From positions 1-64,000 of the forward strand of contig NZ_JACSPN010000010.1 in NCBI RefSeq assembly GCF_015142735.1: 64,000 bases of DNA, given 5' to 3'. Made by a program: the position numbers and the translations under genes. Positions 41,238 through 49,992 of this stretch are shown piece by piece. The notes beneath the pieces were generated by a model, which searched no databases, was not told the DNA's origin, and saw only the letters and a list, made by a program, of their open reading frames with translations. How positions within the stretch are numbered: the first letter of the stretch is position 1; every line of letters starts with the position of its first letter. This DNA is from Oerskovia douganii. Its GTDB lineage: Bacteria > Actinomycetota > Actinomycetes > Actinomycetales > Cellulomonadaceae.

Positions 41238-42770
41238 GTGAGCCCCGCACCCCGCACCCCCCGTCTGGTCGTCCGACCGAGCCCGGCCACGGGCTGGGCC
41301 GTCGCCGCCGGGGTCGCCGCGCTCGCGTTCCTCGTGCGGTGGCACGTCGTGGGCGGGGCAGTCGGGCTGCGGGGCAACCACGGGTACGACGACGGCGTGT
41401 ACTTCTCGTCGGCCGTCGCGTTCGTGCACGGCCTCCTGCCGTACCGCGACTTCCTGCTCCTGCACCCGCCCGGCTCGATGCTCGCCCTGACACCCTTCGC
41501 GGCGCTCACCTGGTGGATCGAGGACAGCGACGCCCTGGTGGCCGCCCGTGCGGGCTTCCTGCTGGTCGGCGCCGCGAACGCCGTCCTCGTGACGCGGGTC
41601 GCACGCCGCTGGGGCACCGCGGCGATGGTCGTGGGCGGCGTCCTGTACGCCGTGTCGTACGCGGCGGCCTGGGCAGAGCGCGTGACGCTGCTCGAACCGT
41701 GGGGATCGCTGTGCCTGCTGGGCGGGGTCGTCCTGCTGCTGCGCGGCCTCGACGCGGGCCGGCACCCGACGGCGGTCGCCGGAGCGGGCTGGCTCTGGGC
41801 GGGCGGCGCGGTGCTGGGCCTCGGTGCGACGGTCAAGATCTGGGGCGTCGTGCCGTTGGCGGTCGTGGCCGCGTGGGTGCTCGTGACCGCGGGCTGGCGG
41901 GTCGCGGCGCGCGTGGCTGCGGGGGCGGTCGCGGCGGTCGCGGTCGTGCTGGCACCGTTCGCGGTCGCGGCGGGAGCGGACATGTTCCGCATGGTGGTGC
42001 TGGACCAGCTCGGACGGCCCCGGCAGTCCGCCGCGGACCTCGAGCAGCGGCTCGCGTGGATCGCAGGCACGGGCGACGCGGAGTGGGTCCGGACCCCGAC
42101 GGCGCAGCTCGCCCTGGTCTGGGCCGTGCTGGGGGTCGTGCTCGTCGGGGCGGTCGTCGCCTGGGTCGGTCGGCGGGGGCGCCTGTGGGTCGCGCTCCTG
42201 GTCGTGCAGACCGTGGTGCTCGTGGCGTCGCCGTCGGCATACCAGCAGTACGCGGCCTTCGTGGTCCCGGCCCTGGTGCTCGTGCTCGCGGCCGCGGTCT
42301 CGCTCGTGCCGGTGCGCTGGCGTGAGGCCGTGGCCGCGGTCCTGTGCCTGGGCTTCACGCTCGGTGCCGGGGTGACCTCGACGCAGCGGGTGACCCCGTT
42401 CCCCGCTGCCGAGCTCCGCGCCGCGCTCCCCGCCACGGGCTGCGTCCGTGCGGACTCGCCCGTGCTGCTCGCGCTGACCGACGTCCTGAGCCGGGACCTG
42501 CGCGCGGGGTGCGAGCTCCCGGTGGACCTGTCCGGGTACTCGTACGACGTCGGGACGCGTGACGCGGCGGGCGACCCCGTCCCGCGCCGGGAGAACGCGG
42601 CGTGGCAGCGCGAGGCGTTGCGCTACCTGACGTCGGGGTCCGCGACGCTCCTGGTGCGGTCGGTCGGCAACGGGTTCGACGCCACGACCGTCCGGACCCT
42701 CGACGAGGAGACGACGACGGTCCTCGAGCGTGGCGGCGTGCGGGTCCTGGTCCCGCGCGAGGGGCCGTAG
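41238..42770 (+). CDS. Multispanning membrane protein, glycosyltransferase (GT-C)-like
   Basis: A 510-residue integral membrane protein with about ten helices. The first extracytoplasmic loop has YDDGVYFSSAVAFVHGLLPYRDFLLLHPP, the acidic DD/E-type loop plus YRDF-HPPG pattern seen in lipid-linked-sugar-dependent GT39/GT87-type glycosyltransferases. A soluble extracytoplasmic C-terminal domain follows (~400-510). Likely transfers a sugar from a polyprenyl donor to a wall glycan or protein; acceptor unknown. GTG 41238 is the first start before the first helix. Confidence 0.7.
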   Translation: MSPAPRTPRLVVRPSPATGWAVAAGVAALAFLVRWHVVGGAVGLRGNHGYDDGVYFSSAVAFVHGLLPYRDFLLLHPPGSMLALTPFAALTWWIEDSDALVAARAGFLLVGAANAVLVTRVARRWGTAAMVVGGVLYAVSYAAAWAERVTLLEPWGSLCLLGGVVLLLRGLDAGRHPTAVAGAGWLWAGGAVLGLGATVKIWGVVPLAVVAAWVLVTAGWRVAARVAAGAVAAVAVVLAPFAVAAGADMFRMVVLDQLGRPRQSAADLEQRLAWIAGTGDAEWVRTPTAQLALVWAVLGVVLVGAVVAWVGRRGRLWVALLVVQTVVLVASPSAYQQYAAFVVPALVLVLAAAVSLVPVRWREAVAAVLCLGFTLGAGVTSTQRVTPFPAAELRAALPATGCVRADSPVLLALTDVLSRDLRAGCELPVDLSGYSYDVGTRDAAGDPVPRRENAAWQREALRYLTSGSATLLVRSVGNGFDATTVRTLDEETTTVLERGGVRVLVPREGP

Positions 42771-42885
42771 ACCCGACCGGAGGCTGGCGGTCCGAGGCGG
42801 CGGTTCGCGTCCGATGGACCATCGCGTGCGCTGACAGGCGCCTCCCCGCCAACCCGTGAGACACCTGTGCCGCCACCTGCCCAAC

Positions 42886-42904
42886 TCAGGTTAGGCTAAC
42901 CTGA
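42886..42904. promoter_or_regulatory. DtxR/IdeR iron box
   Basis: TCAGGTTAG-G-CTAACCTGA is a perfect 19-bp palindrome and a close match to the IdeR/DtxR consensus (TTAGGTTAGSCTAACCTAA). It lies 88 bases upstream of the siderophore-binding lipoprotein, indicating repression by iron-loaded DtxR/IdeR. Confidence 0.85.
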
Positions 42905-42992
42905 CATCCAGCGCGCCGGAAGTCGAGCTTCGGGCGCGCCGTCGACCGTACGCACCCCGCGACGACCGACCGACACCCTCAGGAGAATCGCT

Positions 42993-43973
42993 GTGAAGCT
43001 CACGACCAGCCCCCGCAGGTGGACCGCCCTCACGGGCGCCGGCATCGCCGCAGCGCTCGCGCTCACCGGCTGCTCCTCCACCCCCGAGGCCGAGGAGGCG
43101 CCCGCCGCCACCGCGATCACGGTCGAGACCAACGACGGCGACGTCGAGGTGCCCGTCGCACCCGTGCGCGTCGCGGTCCTGGACAGCACGGCCTTCGAGA
43201 CCCTGCTGGCGTTCGGCATCGAGCCCGTCGTCGCCCCCAAGCCGCTGCTGCCCTCGACGGGCTTCGAGGCCTGGGCCGACGACGCCGACGTGCTGGACGC
43301 CGGCAGCCACCGCGAGCCGGACCTCGAGGCCGTGAGCGAGGCCGCGCCGGACCTCATCATCGGCGGGTACCGCTTCGAGGACTACACCGAGGACCTGAGC
43401 AAGATCGCGACGACGATCGACATCGCTCCCGGCGACGAGTCCGAAGGTGGCTACGTCGAGGGCCTCAAGGCCCAGACCCTCACGCTCGGCAAGATCTTCG
43501 ACAAGGAGGAGGAGGCAGAGAAGCTGGTCGCCGACCTCGAGAAGTCCGCCGCCGCAGCCGCCGAGAGCACGAACGGCGAGTCCGTGTTCCTCGCCTCGAC
43601 CTCGGTCGGCCGGGTCGACAACGCCGCCGGGCGCCTGAGCCGCATCCTCGAACCGCTCGACCTGAAGGACGTGTTCGCGGTCGAGTCGGGCGAGCTCGAC
43701 GAGGGCTCGCACCACACGGACCAGGGCCTGGCACCCGAGACCGTCGCCCAGAAGAACCCGGACTGGGTCATCGTGTTCGACCGCGACGCGGCGACCTCGG
43801 ACGAGGAGTTCACGCCCGCCCAGGAGATCTTCGAGTCGCAGGCGGCCTGGGCCCAGACCACGTTCGCGACGAACGACCAGGTCGTCTACCTCGAGCCGAA
43901 CTTCTACATCACCGAGGGCATCCAGGCCTACACCAGGGCGTTCGACCAGATCTCGACGGCCTTCACGGCCTGA
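42993..43973 (+). CDS. Siderophore-binding lipoprotein of an iron ABC importer
   Basis: A 326-residue family 8 (FepB/YclQ-like) solute-binding protein with lipobox LTGC (Cys27) and an Ala/Glu linker. Core segments: VRVAVLDSTAFETLLAFGIEPV, EAAPDLIIGGYRFEDYTEDL and the long backbone helix after it. GTG 42993 is preceded by AGGAG. The closest pattern is the catecholate/petrobactin-type YclQ/CeuE group; exact siderophore unknown. Controlled by the iron box upstream; a hairpin separates it from the permeases. Confidence 0.85.
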   Translation: MKLTTSPRRWTALTGAGIAAALALTGCSSTPEAEEAPAATAITVETNDGDVEVPVAPVRVAVLDSTAFETLLAFGIEPVVAPKPLLPSTGFEAWADDADVLDAGSHREPDLEAVSEAAPDLIIGGYRFEDYTEDLSKIATTIDIAPGDESEGGYVEGLKAQTLTLGKIFDKEEEAEKLVADLEKSAAAAAESTNGESVFLASTSVGRVDNAAGRLSRILEPLDLKDVFAVESGELDEGSHHTDQGLAPETVAQKNPDWVIVFDRDAATSDEEFTPAQEIFESQAAWAQTTFATNDQVVYLEPNFYITEGIQAYTRAFDQISTAFTA

Positions 43974-43985
43974 GCGAACGACTCC

Positions 43986-44027
43986 CCGCCCGGGGCGACC
44001 GCGACCTGCCGCGGTCGCCCCGGGCGG
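43986..44027 (+). terminator. 18-bp perfect hairpin between binding-protein and permease genes
   Basis: Arms 43986-44003 and 44010-44027 pair perfectly around ACCTGC. The hairpin fills most of the 62-bp gap between the siderophore-binding protein and the first permease, as at 7383. Likely a partial terminator or message stabiliser. Confidence 0.7.
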
Positions 44028-44035
44028 CACGTCCC

Positions 44036-45061
44036 ATGAACCCCACCCTCACCTCCCCCGCTGCCCGCACCGGCGCCGCCGTCCCGGCGCGCCCCGTGCT
44101 GCGTCGTCGGCTCGCCCTGCCCGCGCTCGTCCTCGTCGTGGTCGCCCTGCTCGTCGCCTCGCTCATGGTCGGCGGGTACGACATCACGTTCGCCAACCTC
44201 TTCACGGCCGACGCCTGGAACATGTTCCTCATCTCGCGCGTCCCGCGCACGCTCGCGCTCGTGTTCGCGGGCGTCGCGATGAGCGTCTCGGGCGTCATCA
44301 TGCAGGTCCTCACGCAGAACCGGTTCGTGGAACCTACGACGATCGGTACGAGCCAGTGGGCCGGGTTCGGCATCCTCGTGATGCTCATCGCCGTGCCGGG
44401 CGCGTCGATGATGCTGCGCATGAGCGTCGCGACGCTCTTCGCGTTCGTGGGCACGCTCGCGTTCATGGCGATCGTCCGGCGGGTATCGCTCCAGTCCTCG
44501 ATCGTGGTCCCGCTGATCGGCATCATGCTGGGCGCGGTCGTGAGCGCCGTGACGGTCTACCTGGCGGCGACGTTCGACCTGCTCCAGGCGATGGACACGT
44601 GGCGCTCGGGCGGCTTCAGCAGCATCGTGCGCGGCGCGTACGAGCCGTTGTGGATCGTCGCGGGCACGACGGTCGCGACGTTCTTCCTGGCCGACCGCCT
44701 GACGGTCGCGGGCCTGGGTCGCGACCTCGCGACCAACGTGGGCCTGCGCTACGAGCGCGTCGTGCTCCTCGGGACGCTCGTGGTCGCGGTCGCGACGGGC
44801 GTCACGAGCGTCGTCGTCGGCTTCCTGCCCTTCCTGGGGCTCATCGTCCCGAACATGGTCTCGATGGTCCGCGGCGACGACGTGCGCAAGAACCTCCCGT
44901 GGGTCGCGCTCGTGTCGGTCGCCCTCATCCTGGTCTGCGACCTGATCGGTCGCGTCGTCATCGCCCCTCTGGAGCTCCCGGTCTCGGTGGTGCTCGGCAC
45001 CGTGGGCTCCGTGGGCTTCATCGCCCTCGTCCTCAGGCAGCGTCGTCATGTCACGTACTAG
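44036..45061 (+). CDS. Iron-siderophore ABC transporter permease 1 (FecCD family)
   Basis: A 341-residue permease with about ten helices. FecCD-family signatures: SRVPRTLALVFAGVAMSVSGVIMQVLTQN near residue 65 and VGFLPFLGLIVPNMVSMVRGDD near 265. ATG 44036 follows the hairpin. It overlaps the second permease by 14 bases. It forms a heterodimer with the next gene product. Confidence 0.88.
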   Translation: MNPTLTSPAARTGAAVPARPVLRRRLALPALVLVVVALLVASLMVGGYDITFANLFTADAWNMFLISRVPRTLALVFAGVAMSVSGVIMQVLTQNRFVEPTTIGTSQWAGFGILVMLIAVPGASMMLRMSVATLFAFVGTLAFMAIVRRVSLQSSIVVPLIGIMLGAVVSAVTVYLAATFDLLQAMDTWRSGGFSSIVRGAYEPLWIVAGTTVATFFLADRLTVAGLGRDLATNVGLRYERVVLLGTLVVAVATGVTSVVVGFLPFLGLIVPNMVSMVRGDDVRKNLPWVALVSVALILVCDLIGRVVIAPLELPVSVVLGTVGSVGFIALVLRQRRHVTY

Positions 45062-46109
45062 TCCGTCCACCGTCGCCGAGGCGACCACCACGAGTGCCGG
45101 GCCGGGCGCCCCGGGCGAGGTGGCGCCGTCGGGCCCCGCTCCCCGTGCCCGACGCCGGACGCTCACCCCCGGCGTGCGCCTCGCCCTGGTCTCGGTCGTC
45201 GTCGTGGTGGCGTCGGCGTGCTTCCTGCTCCTGTTCATCCGGGGCGGTTTCGAGTTCGTGATCGAGCGCCGGGCCACGATGCTGGGCGCGATGGTGGTCG
45301 CGGCCTTCACGCAGGGCGTCGCGACGGTCCTGTTCCACACCGTGACGAACAACCGCATCCTCACGCCGTCGATCATGGGGTTCGACTCGCTCTACACGCT
45401 CATGCAGACCCTCATGGTCGTGGTGTTCGGCGGCGAGGTCCTGGCGCGCACCGAGGGCCTGCCCAAGGTGATCGCGCAGACGCTCCTCATGGTCGCGTTC
45501 GCGACGCTGCTGTACCGGTGGTTGTTCTCGGGGCGGTTCGGGAACCTGTACGTGCTGCTGCTCGTGGGCGTGGTCTTCGGCATGGCGTTCAGCAGCGTCT
45601 CGACGTTCCTCCAGCGGCTCCTGTCCCCGACCGACTACGACCTGCTCTCGACGCGGCTGTTCGGCCGGATGAGCAACGTCGACGCGGACTACCTGCCGTT
45701 CGCGGCGGTCGTGTGCGTCGCCGTCGGGGTCGTGGTGTGGCGTCGGCGGTTCCGCCTCGACGCGCTCACGCTGGGCCGCGACACCGCGACGAACCTGGGG
45801 ATCGACCACCAGCGCGAGCTGACGATCATGCTCATGCTCGTCGCGCTGCTCATCTCGATGTCGACCGCGCTCGTGGGACCCATGACCTTCTTCGGGTTCG
45901 TCGTCGCGACGCTCGCCTACCGGGTCACGGGCAGCCACAAGCACCAGTTCGTGCTGCCCATGGCGTTCCTGCTGGGCCTCGCGACGCTCGTGGTCGGTCA
46001 GTTCGTCCTGCAGCACGTCTTCTACGCCGCGGGCCTGCTGACCGTCATCATCGAGTTCGTCGGCGGCATCGTCTTCCTGTTCCTCCTCCTGCGAAAGGGC
46101 GCGCTGTGA
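45048..46109 (+). CDS. Iron-siderophore ABC transporter permease 2 (FecCD family)
   Basis: A 353-residue permease with about nine helices; FecCD features VTNNRILTPSIMGFDSLYTLMQ and LVGPMTFFGFVVATLAYRVTG. The first ~40 residues are a Thr/Ala/Pro-rich tail that includes a GCCGTCGGGC copy (45125-45134; protein EVAPSGPAP). ATG 45048 lies inside the end of permease 1. Confidence 0.87.
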   Translation: MSRTSPSTVAEATTTSAGPGAPGEVAPSGPAPRARRRTLTPGVRLALVSVVVVVASACFLLLFIRGGFEFVIERRATMLGAMVVAAFTQGVATVLFHTVTNNRILTPSIMGFDSLYTLMQTLMVVVFGGEVLARTEGLPKVIAQTLLMVAFATLLYRWLFSGRFGNLYVLLLVGVVFGMAFSSVSTFLQRLLSPTDYDLLSTRLFGRMSNVDADYLPFAAVVCVAVGVVVWRRRFRLDALTLGRDTATNLGIDHQRELTIMLMLVALLISMSTALVGPMTFFGFVVATLAYRVTGSHKHQFVLPMAFLLGLATLVVGQFVLQHVFYAAGLLTVIIEFVGGIVFLFLLLRKGAL

Positions 46110-46864
46110 TCGAGTTCGCCGACGTCACCAAGGACTACCTCGACCAGCGCGTCCTGGGTCCTGTCTCCGGCACGATCGCCGAGGGCGGCATCACGTCGCT
46201 CGTCGGGCCCAACGGCGCCGGGAAGTCGACGCTGCTCACGATCATGGGCCGCCTGCTGCAGCCGACGTCGGGGGACGTGTCGGTCGCGGGCCTCGACGTG
46301 CGCTCGACCAGGTCGGACGTCCTCGCGAAGAAGCTGTCGATCCTGCGCCAGGAGAACCACTTCACCGCGCGGCTCACGGTCCGCGACCTCGTCGGGTTCG
46401 GGCGCTTCCCGTACTCGAAGGGGAGGCTGGGCCCCGAGGACCACGTCAGGATCGACGAGGCCATCGCGTTCCTCAACCTGGAGGAGTTCCAGGGCCGCTT
46501 CCTGGACGAGCTGTCGGGCGGGCAGAAGCAGCGCGCGTACGTCGCGATGGTGCTCGCCCAGGACACGGACTACGTCCTGCTCGACGAGCCGCTCAACAAC
46601 CTCGACATGAAGCACTCGGTGCTCATGATGCGCCAGCTCCGCCGGGCCGCCGACGAGCTCGGCAAGACGATCGTCCTCATCATCCACGACATCAACTTCG
46701 CGGCTGCGTACTCGGACCGCATCGTGGCGCTGCGCGACGGCCGGATCGCGGCCGCCGGGACCGTCGAGGAGATCATGCAGGACGACGTGCTCTCGACGAT
46801 CTTCGACACCCCTTGCACGGTGCACCACGTGGGCGGGCACCCGACGGCGGTCTACCACCGGTAA
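46106..46864 (+). CDS. Iron-siderophore ABC transporter ATP-binding protein
   Basis: A 252-residue FepC-type ATPase: Walker A GPNGAGKST, Q-loop region SILRQENHFTARLTVRDLVGFGR, signature LSGGQKQRAYVAMVLAQ, Walker B YVLLDEPLNNLD and switch His IIHDINFAA. GTG 46106 overlaps the permease stop (GTGA). The Q-loop and signature match the YclP/CeuD branch. Completes the importer. Confidence 0.9.
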   Translation: MIEFADVTKDYLDQRVLGPVSGTIAEGGITSLVGPNGAGKSTLLTIMGRLLQPTSGDVSVAGLDVRSTRSDVLAKKLSILRQENHFTARLTVRDLVGFGRFPYSKGRLGPEDHVRIDEAIAFLNLEEFQGRFLDELSGGQKQRAYVAMVLAQDTDYVLLDEPLNNLDMKHSVLMMRQLRRAADELGKTIVLIIHDINFAAAYSDRIVALRDGRIAAAGTVEEIMQDDVLSTIFDTPCTVHHVGGHPTAVYHR

Positions 46865-46886
46865 GGACCCGGCCTATGGTCGATGC

Positions 46887-48098
46887 ATGAGCCCGTCCCG
46901 TCGCGGTGCCACGAGCACCGCCCTCCTCACCACCTCCCTCCTGCTCGCCGCGTGCTCCACCGGAGGGGGGACGGCCTCCCCGACGAGCGCTCCGCCGTCG
47001 GGCAGCCCCACGCCCACGGCGACCGCGTCCCCCTCGCCGGCTCCGGGCCCGAGCACGGGCGCCCCGGATCCCCTCGCCGGGTGGAGCCTCGAGCAGAAGG
47101 TGGGGCAGCTCCTCATGGTCGGGGTGCGCGTGAGCGAGGCCGAGCAGGCGAGCTACGACGCCGTCCAGCAGCACCACGTGGGCAACGTGTTCCTCGCGGG
47201 CCGCACCACGGCCGGGGCGGCGCCCGTCGCGGAGCTCGTCGACTCGTTCACGGCCCTCGTGAGCGACGGGACCACGAACGGCACCCCGCTGTTCGTCGCG
47301 ACCGACCAGGAAGGTGGCCGGGTGCAGGTGCTGCGCGGCCCCGGGTTCTCCGACGTTCCGAGCGCCATGGACCAGTCCGGGCTGGCCCCTGACGAGCTGC
47401 AGGCACAGGCCACGATCTGGGGCCGAGAGCTCGCGGACGTCGGCATCGACCTCAACCTCGCGCCCGTCATGGACGTCGTGCCGAGCCCCGAGGCCGCGCG
47501 GACCAACGCCCCGATCGGGTACTTCGGGCGGAACTACGGCTACGACGTGGAGACTGTCACGTCCCACGCGAACGCGTTCAGCGCGGGCATGGAGGCCAAC
47601 GGCGTCGACGTGGCGATCAAGCACTTCCCCGGGCTGGGCCGGGTCACGGGCAACACCGACACCACCGCGGACGTCCGGGACACCGAGACCACGCGCGACG
47701 ACCCGTCGGTCGAGGCCTTCCGGTCGGGGATCGAGGCGGGGGCGGCGTTCGTCATGACGTCGACCGCGGTGTACGACCGGATCGACGGCACGGTGCCCGC
47801 GGCGTTCTCGCCCGTGGTCGTGGACGGGATGCTGCGCGGCGACCTGGGCTTCGAGGGCGTCGTCATCACCGACGACGTGTCCGCGACCGCGCAGGTGCGG
47901 GCCTGGTCGCCGGGCGACCGTGCCGTCCTGACGATCGAGGCCGGCGGCGACATGGTGCTCGCGTCGGCCGACCCGACCGTGGTCCCCGAGATGGCGACGG
48001 CCCTCGTCGAGCGTGCCCAGAGCGACCCGGCCTTCGCCGCGAAGGTCGACGCGTCGGTGCTGCGTGTGCTCGCGGCCAAGGAGCGGCTCGGCTCCTGA
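46887..48098 (+). CDS. GH3 beta-N-acetylhexosaminidase-like lipoprotein (NagZ type)
   Basis: A 403-residue single-domain GH3 protein. Lipobox LAAC (Cys23), then a Ser/Pro/Thr-rich linker to ~65, then the barrel: ATDQEGGRVQVLRGPGF, IDLNLAPVMDV, the KHFPGLGRVTGNTDT loop and nucleophile Asp in GVVITDDVSA. Typical NagZ has KHFPGHGxTxxDSH with a catalytic His on that loop; here the loop reads KHFPGLG...NTDTT, so the His-Asp dyad looks altered. Anchored outside the membrane, it may act on peptidoglycan fragments or other N-acetylglucosaminides. Confidence 0.8.
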   Translation: MSPSRRGATSTALLTTSLLLAACSTGGGTASPTSAPPSGSPTPTATASPSPAPGPSTGAPDPLAGWSLEQKVGQLLMVGVRVSEAEQASYDAVQQHHVGNVFLAGRTTAGAAPVAELVDSFTALVSDGTTNGTPLFVATDQEGGRVQVLRGPGFSDVPSAMDQSGLAPDELQAQATIWGRELADVGIDLNLAPVMDVVPSPEAARTNAPIGYFGRNYGYDVETVTSHANAFSAGMEANGVDVAIKHFPGLGRVTGNTDTTADVRDTETTRDDPSVEAFRSGIEAGAAFVMTSTAVYDRIDGTVPAAFSPVVVDGMLRGDLGFEGVVITDDVSATAQVRAWSPGDRAVLTIEAGGDMVLASADPTVVPEMATALVERAQSDPAFAAKVDASVLRVLAAKERLGS

Positions 48099-48116
48099 CG
48101 GACGAACCCGTCACGC

Positions 48117-48155
48117 CGACGGCGGGCGGCTCCCGCCAGGAGCCGCCCGCCGTCG
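48117..48155 (+). terminator. 17-bp hairpin terminator after the NagZ-like gene
   Basis: Arms 48117-48133 and 48139-48155 pair perfectly around CGCCA, 19 bases after the stop. No T-tract. Confidence 0.75.
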
Positions 48156-48156
48156 C

Positions 48157-48254
48157 GTCGTCCACCGTCGTCCACACCGTCGTCCACCGGGTCCGGCACG
48201 TTGTCCCCATGCCTGTCCACAAAGTTATCCACAGACCTGGGGACAGTGTGCACA
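48157..48254. other. Cluster of DnaA-box-like sequences
   Basis: TTATCCACA (48225-48233) is a perfect consensus DnaA box. Close variants are CTGTCCACA (48213-48221), TTGTCCCCA (48201-48209) and GTGTGCACA (48246-48254). Three GTCGTCCAC units (48157, 48167, 48179) precede them. No replication gene is nearby, so this could be a DnaA-titrating or regulatory site rather than an origin. Confidence 0.5.
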
Positions 48255-48263
48255 GGCGTCCCG

Positions 48264-48983
48264 TCACGCGACCCCGAGGTACGCCTCCTTGATGCTCGGG
48301 TCCGCGAGCAGCTCGCGCCCACCCCCCGAGCGCACGACCTCACCCGTCTCCAGCACGTACGCGCGGTGCGAGCGCGACAGCGCCTGCCGCGCGTTCTGCT
48401 CCACGAGCAGCACCGTGGTGCCCTGCGCGTTGATCTCCGAGATGATCCGGAAGATCTGCTGGATGACCATGGGCGCGAGCCCCATGGACGGTTCGTCGAG
48501 CAGCATGAGCCGCGGCCGGGCCATGAGCGCACGCCCGATCGCGAGCATCTGCTGCTCGCCCCCGGACATGGTGCCGCCCACCTGCGACGTGCGGTCCTCG
48601 AGGCGCGGGAACAGCTCGAAGACGCGGGCCAGGGTCTCGTCGTGCACGGCCTTCGACTCGAACGTGCGCCCGTACGCCCCCATCTCGAGGTTCTCCAGGA
48701 CCGTCATGCCCGGGAAGATCCCGCGCCCCTCCGGTGCCTGCACGATCCCCTCGAGGACCCGCAGGTGCGGCTTCATCCGGGAGATGTCCTTGCCGTCGAA
48801 CAGGATCTTCCCGCGCGACAGCGGACGGATACCCGAGACCGCGCGCATGGTCGTCGTCTTCCCCGCACCGTTGGCGCCGATGAGGGTCACGAGCTCACCC
48901 TCCTCGACCGTGATCGACACGCCGCGCACGGCCTCGATCCGCCCGTAGGCGACCGTCATGTCGGTGATCTCAAGCAGGGGCAT
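48264..48983 (-). CDS. livF: Branched-chain amino-acid ABC transporter ATP-binding protein LivF
   Basis: A 239-residue ATPase: Walker A GANGAGKTT, Q-loop VQAPEGRGIFPGMTVLENLEMG (LivF hallmark), signature MSGGEQQMLAIGRALM, Walker B LMLLDEPSMGLAP, and VLLVEQNARQAL instead of a typical switch His region. Last gene of livKHMGF; its start lies 14 bases inside livG. Energises uptake with LivG. Confidence 0.92.
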   Translation of the reverse strand: MPLLEITDMTVAYGRIEAVRGVSITVEEGELVTLIGANGAGKTTTMRAVSGIRPLSRGKILFDGKDISRMKPHLRVLEGIVQAPEGRGIFPGMTVLENLEMGAYGRTFESKAVHDETLARVFELFPRLEDRTSQVGGTMSGGEQQMLAIGRALMARPRLMLLDEPSMGLAPMVIQQIFRIISEINAQGTTVLLVEQNARQALSRSHRAYVLETGEVVRSGGGRELLADPSIKEAYLGVA

Positions 48984-49992
48984 CTGCGTCTCCCTCGGCC
49001 AGCTCTTCGTCGGGCACGCCCAGGTAGGCGGCGATGACCTTGGGGTCGGCCGTGACGTCCTCCGGCGTGCCCTCGGCGATGACCTTGCCGAACTCGAGCA
49101 CCACGATCCGGTCGGTCACGCCTCGCACGAGGCGCATGTCGTGCTCGATCAGCAGGACCGTGTACCCGTCGTCACGGATGTGGCGGATGAGGTCCATGAG
49201 GGCCTCCTTCTCCGCCGGGTTGAAGCCTGCCGCGGGCTCGTCGAGGCACAGCAGCTTGGGCTCGGTCGCGAGCGCCCGCGCGATCTCCAGGCGCCGCTGC
49301 TCGCCGTACGACAGGTTGCGTGCCTTCTCCGTCGCCCGGGCCCCGACACCGACGAACTCGAGGATCGCCATGGACCGGTCGATCGCGTCGCGCTCCTCCT
49401 GCCGGTGCCGCCTGGTGCGCAGCAACGCCCCGGGCACCGAGGTCCGGTGCCGCGCGTCGGTCCCGACGACCACGTTCTCCAGAGCCGTCATCTCGTTGAA
49501 GAGCCGGATGTTCTGGAAGGTCCGGGCGATGCCCAGGCGCGTGATCTGGTTCCGCTTGGCCTTGCCCAGGACCTGCCCGTCGAAGCGCACGAGCCCCTTC
49601 GTGGGCCGGTAGACCCCCGTCATGGCGTTGAAGGCCGTGGTCTTCCCGGCCCCGTTGGGGCCGATGAGCCCCAGGATCTCCCCGCGCCGGATGTCGAACG
49701 ACACGCTGTCCAGGGCCGTCAGACCGCCGAACACGACCGACACGTCCTCCATCCGCAGCAGCGGCTCGCCCACCTCGGTGCGGACCGTGCGGTCGGCCGC
49801 GACGATCGCGTCGACCAGCGCGGAGTCCGCGAGCTCGGGCCGCACCTCGGTCACGTCGACCAGCACGGGTTCGTCGAGCCCCGCGCCGGGCAGGTACTTC
49901 TCGGCCATGGGTGCGCCCGCGTCCGCGGACAGCGACAGGTGCGCGTCGCCGACCTCGCCGCCGGCGCCCATGCCACCAGGATCGTTGCTCAT
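48970..49992 (-). CDS. livG: Branched-chain amino-acid ABC transporter ATP-binding protein LivG
   Basis: A 340-residue ATPase: Walker A GPNGAGKTTAFNAMTG, RTFQNIRLFNEMTALENV, signature LSYGEQRRLEIARAL (LivG type), Walker B LLCLDEPAAGFNPAE and HDM switch in LLIEHDMRLV. About 75 residues of acidic, Ala/Gly/Val-rich sequence precede the domain, longer than usual for LivG (~255 residues). ATG 49992 overlaps the livM stop (ATGA), supporting the long form, although an internal start near residue 29 is possible. Confidence 0.88.
   Translation of the reverse strand: MSNDPGGMGAGGEVGDAHLSLSADAGAPMAEKYLPGAGLDEPVLVDVTEVRPELADSALVDAIVAADRTVRTEVGEPLLRMEDVSVVFGGLTALDSVSFDIRRGEILGLIGPNGAGKTTAFNAMTGVYRPTKGLVRFDGQVLGKAKRNQITRLGIARTFQNIRLFNEMTALENVVVGTDARHRTSVPGALLRTRRHRQEERDAIDRSMAILEFVGVGARATEKARNLSYGEQRRLEIARALATEPKLLCLDEPAAGFNPAEKEALMDLIRHIRDDGYTVLLIEHDMRLVRGVTDRIVVLEFGKVIAEGTPEDVTADPKVIAAYLGVPDEELAEGDADAPA

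Noticed and set aside
48157-48254. Chromosomal replication origin.
   Set aside because: Only a few boxes, no AT-rich unwinding element and no dnaA/dnaN neighbours.
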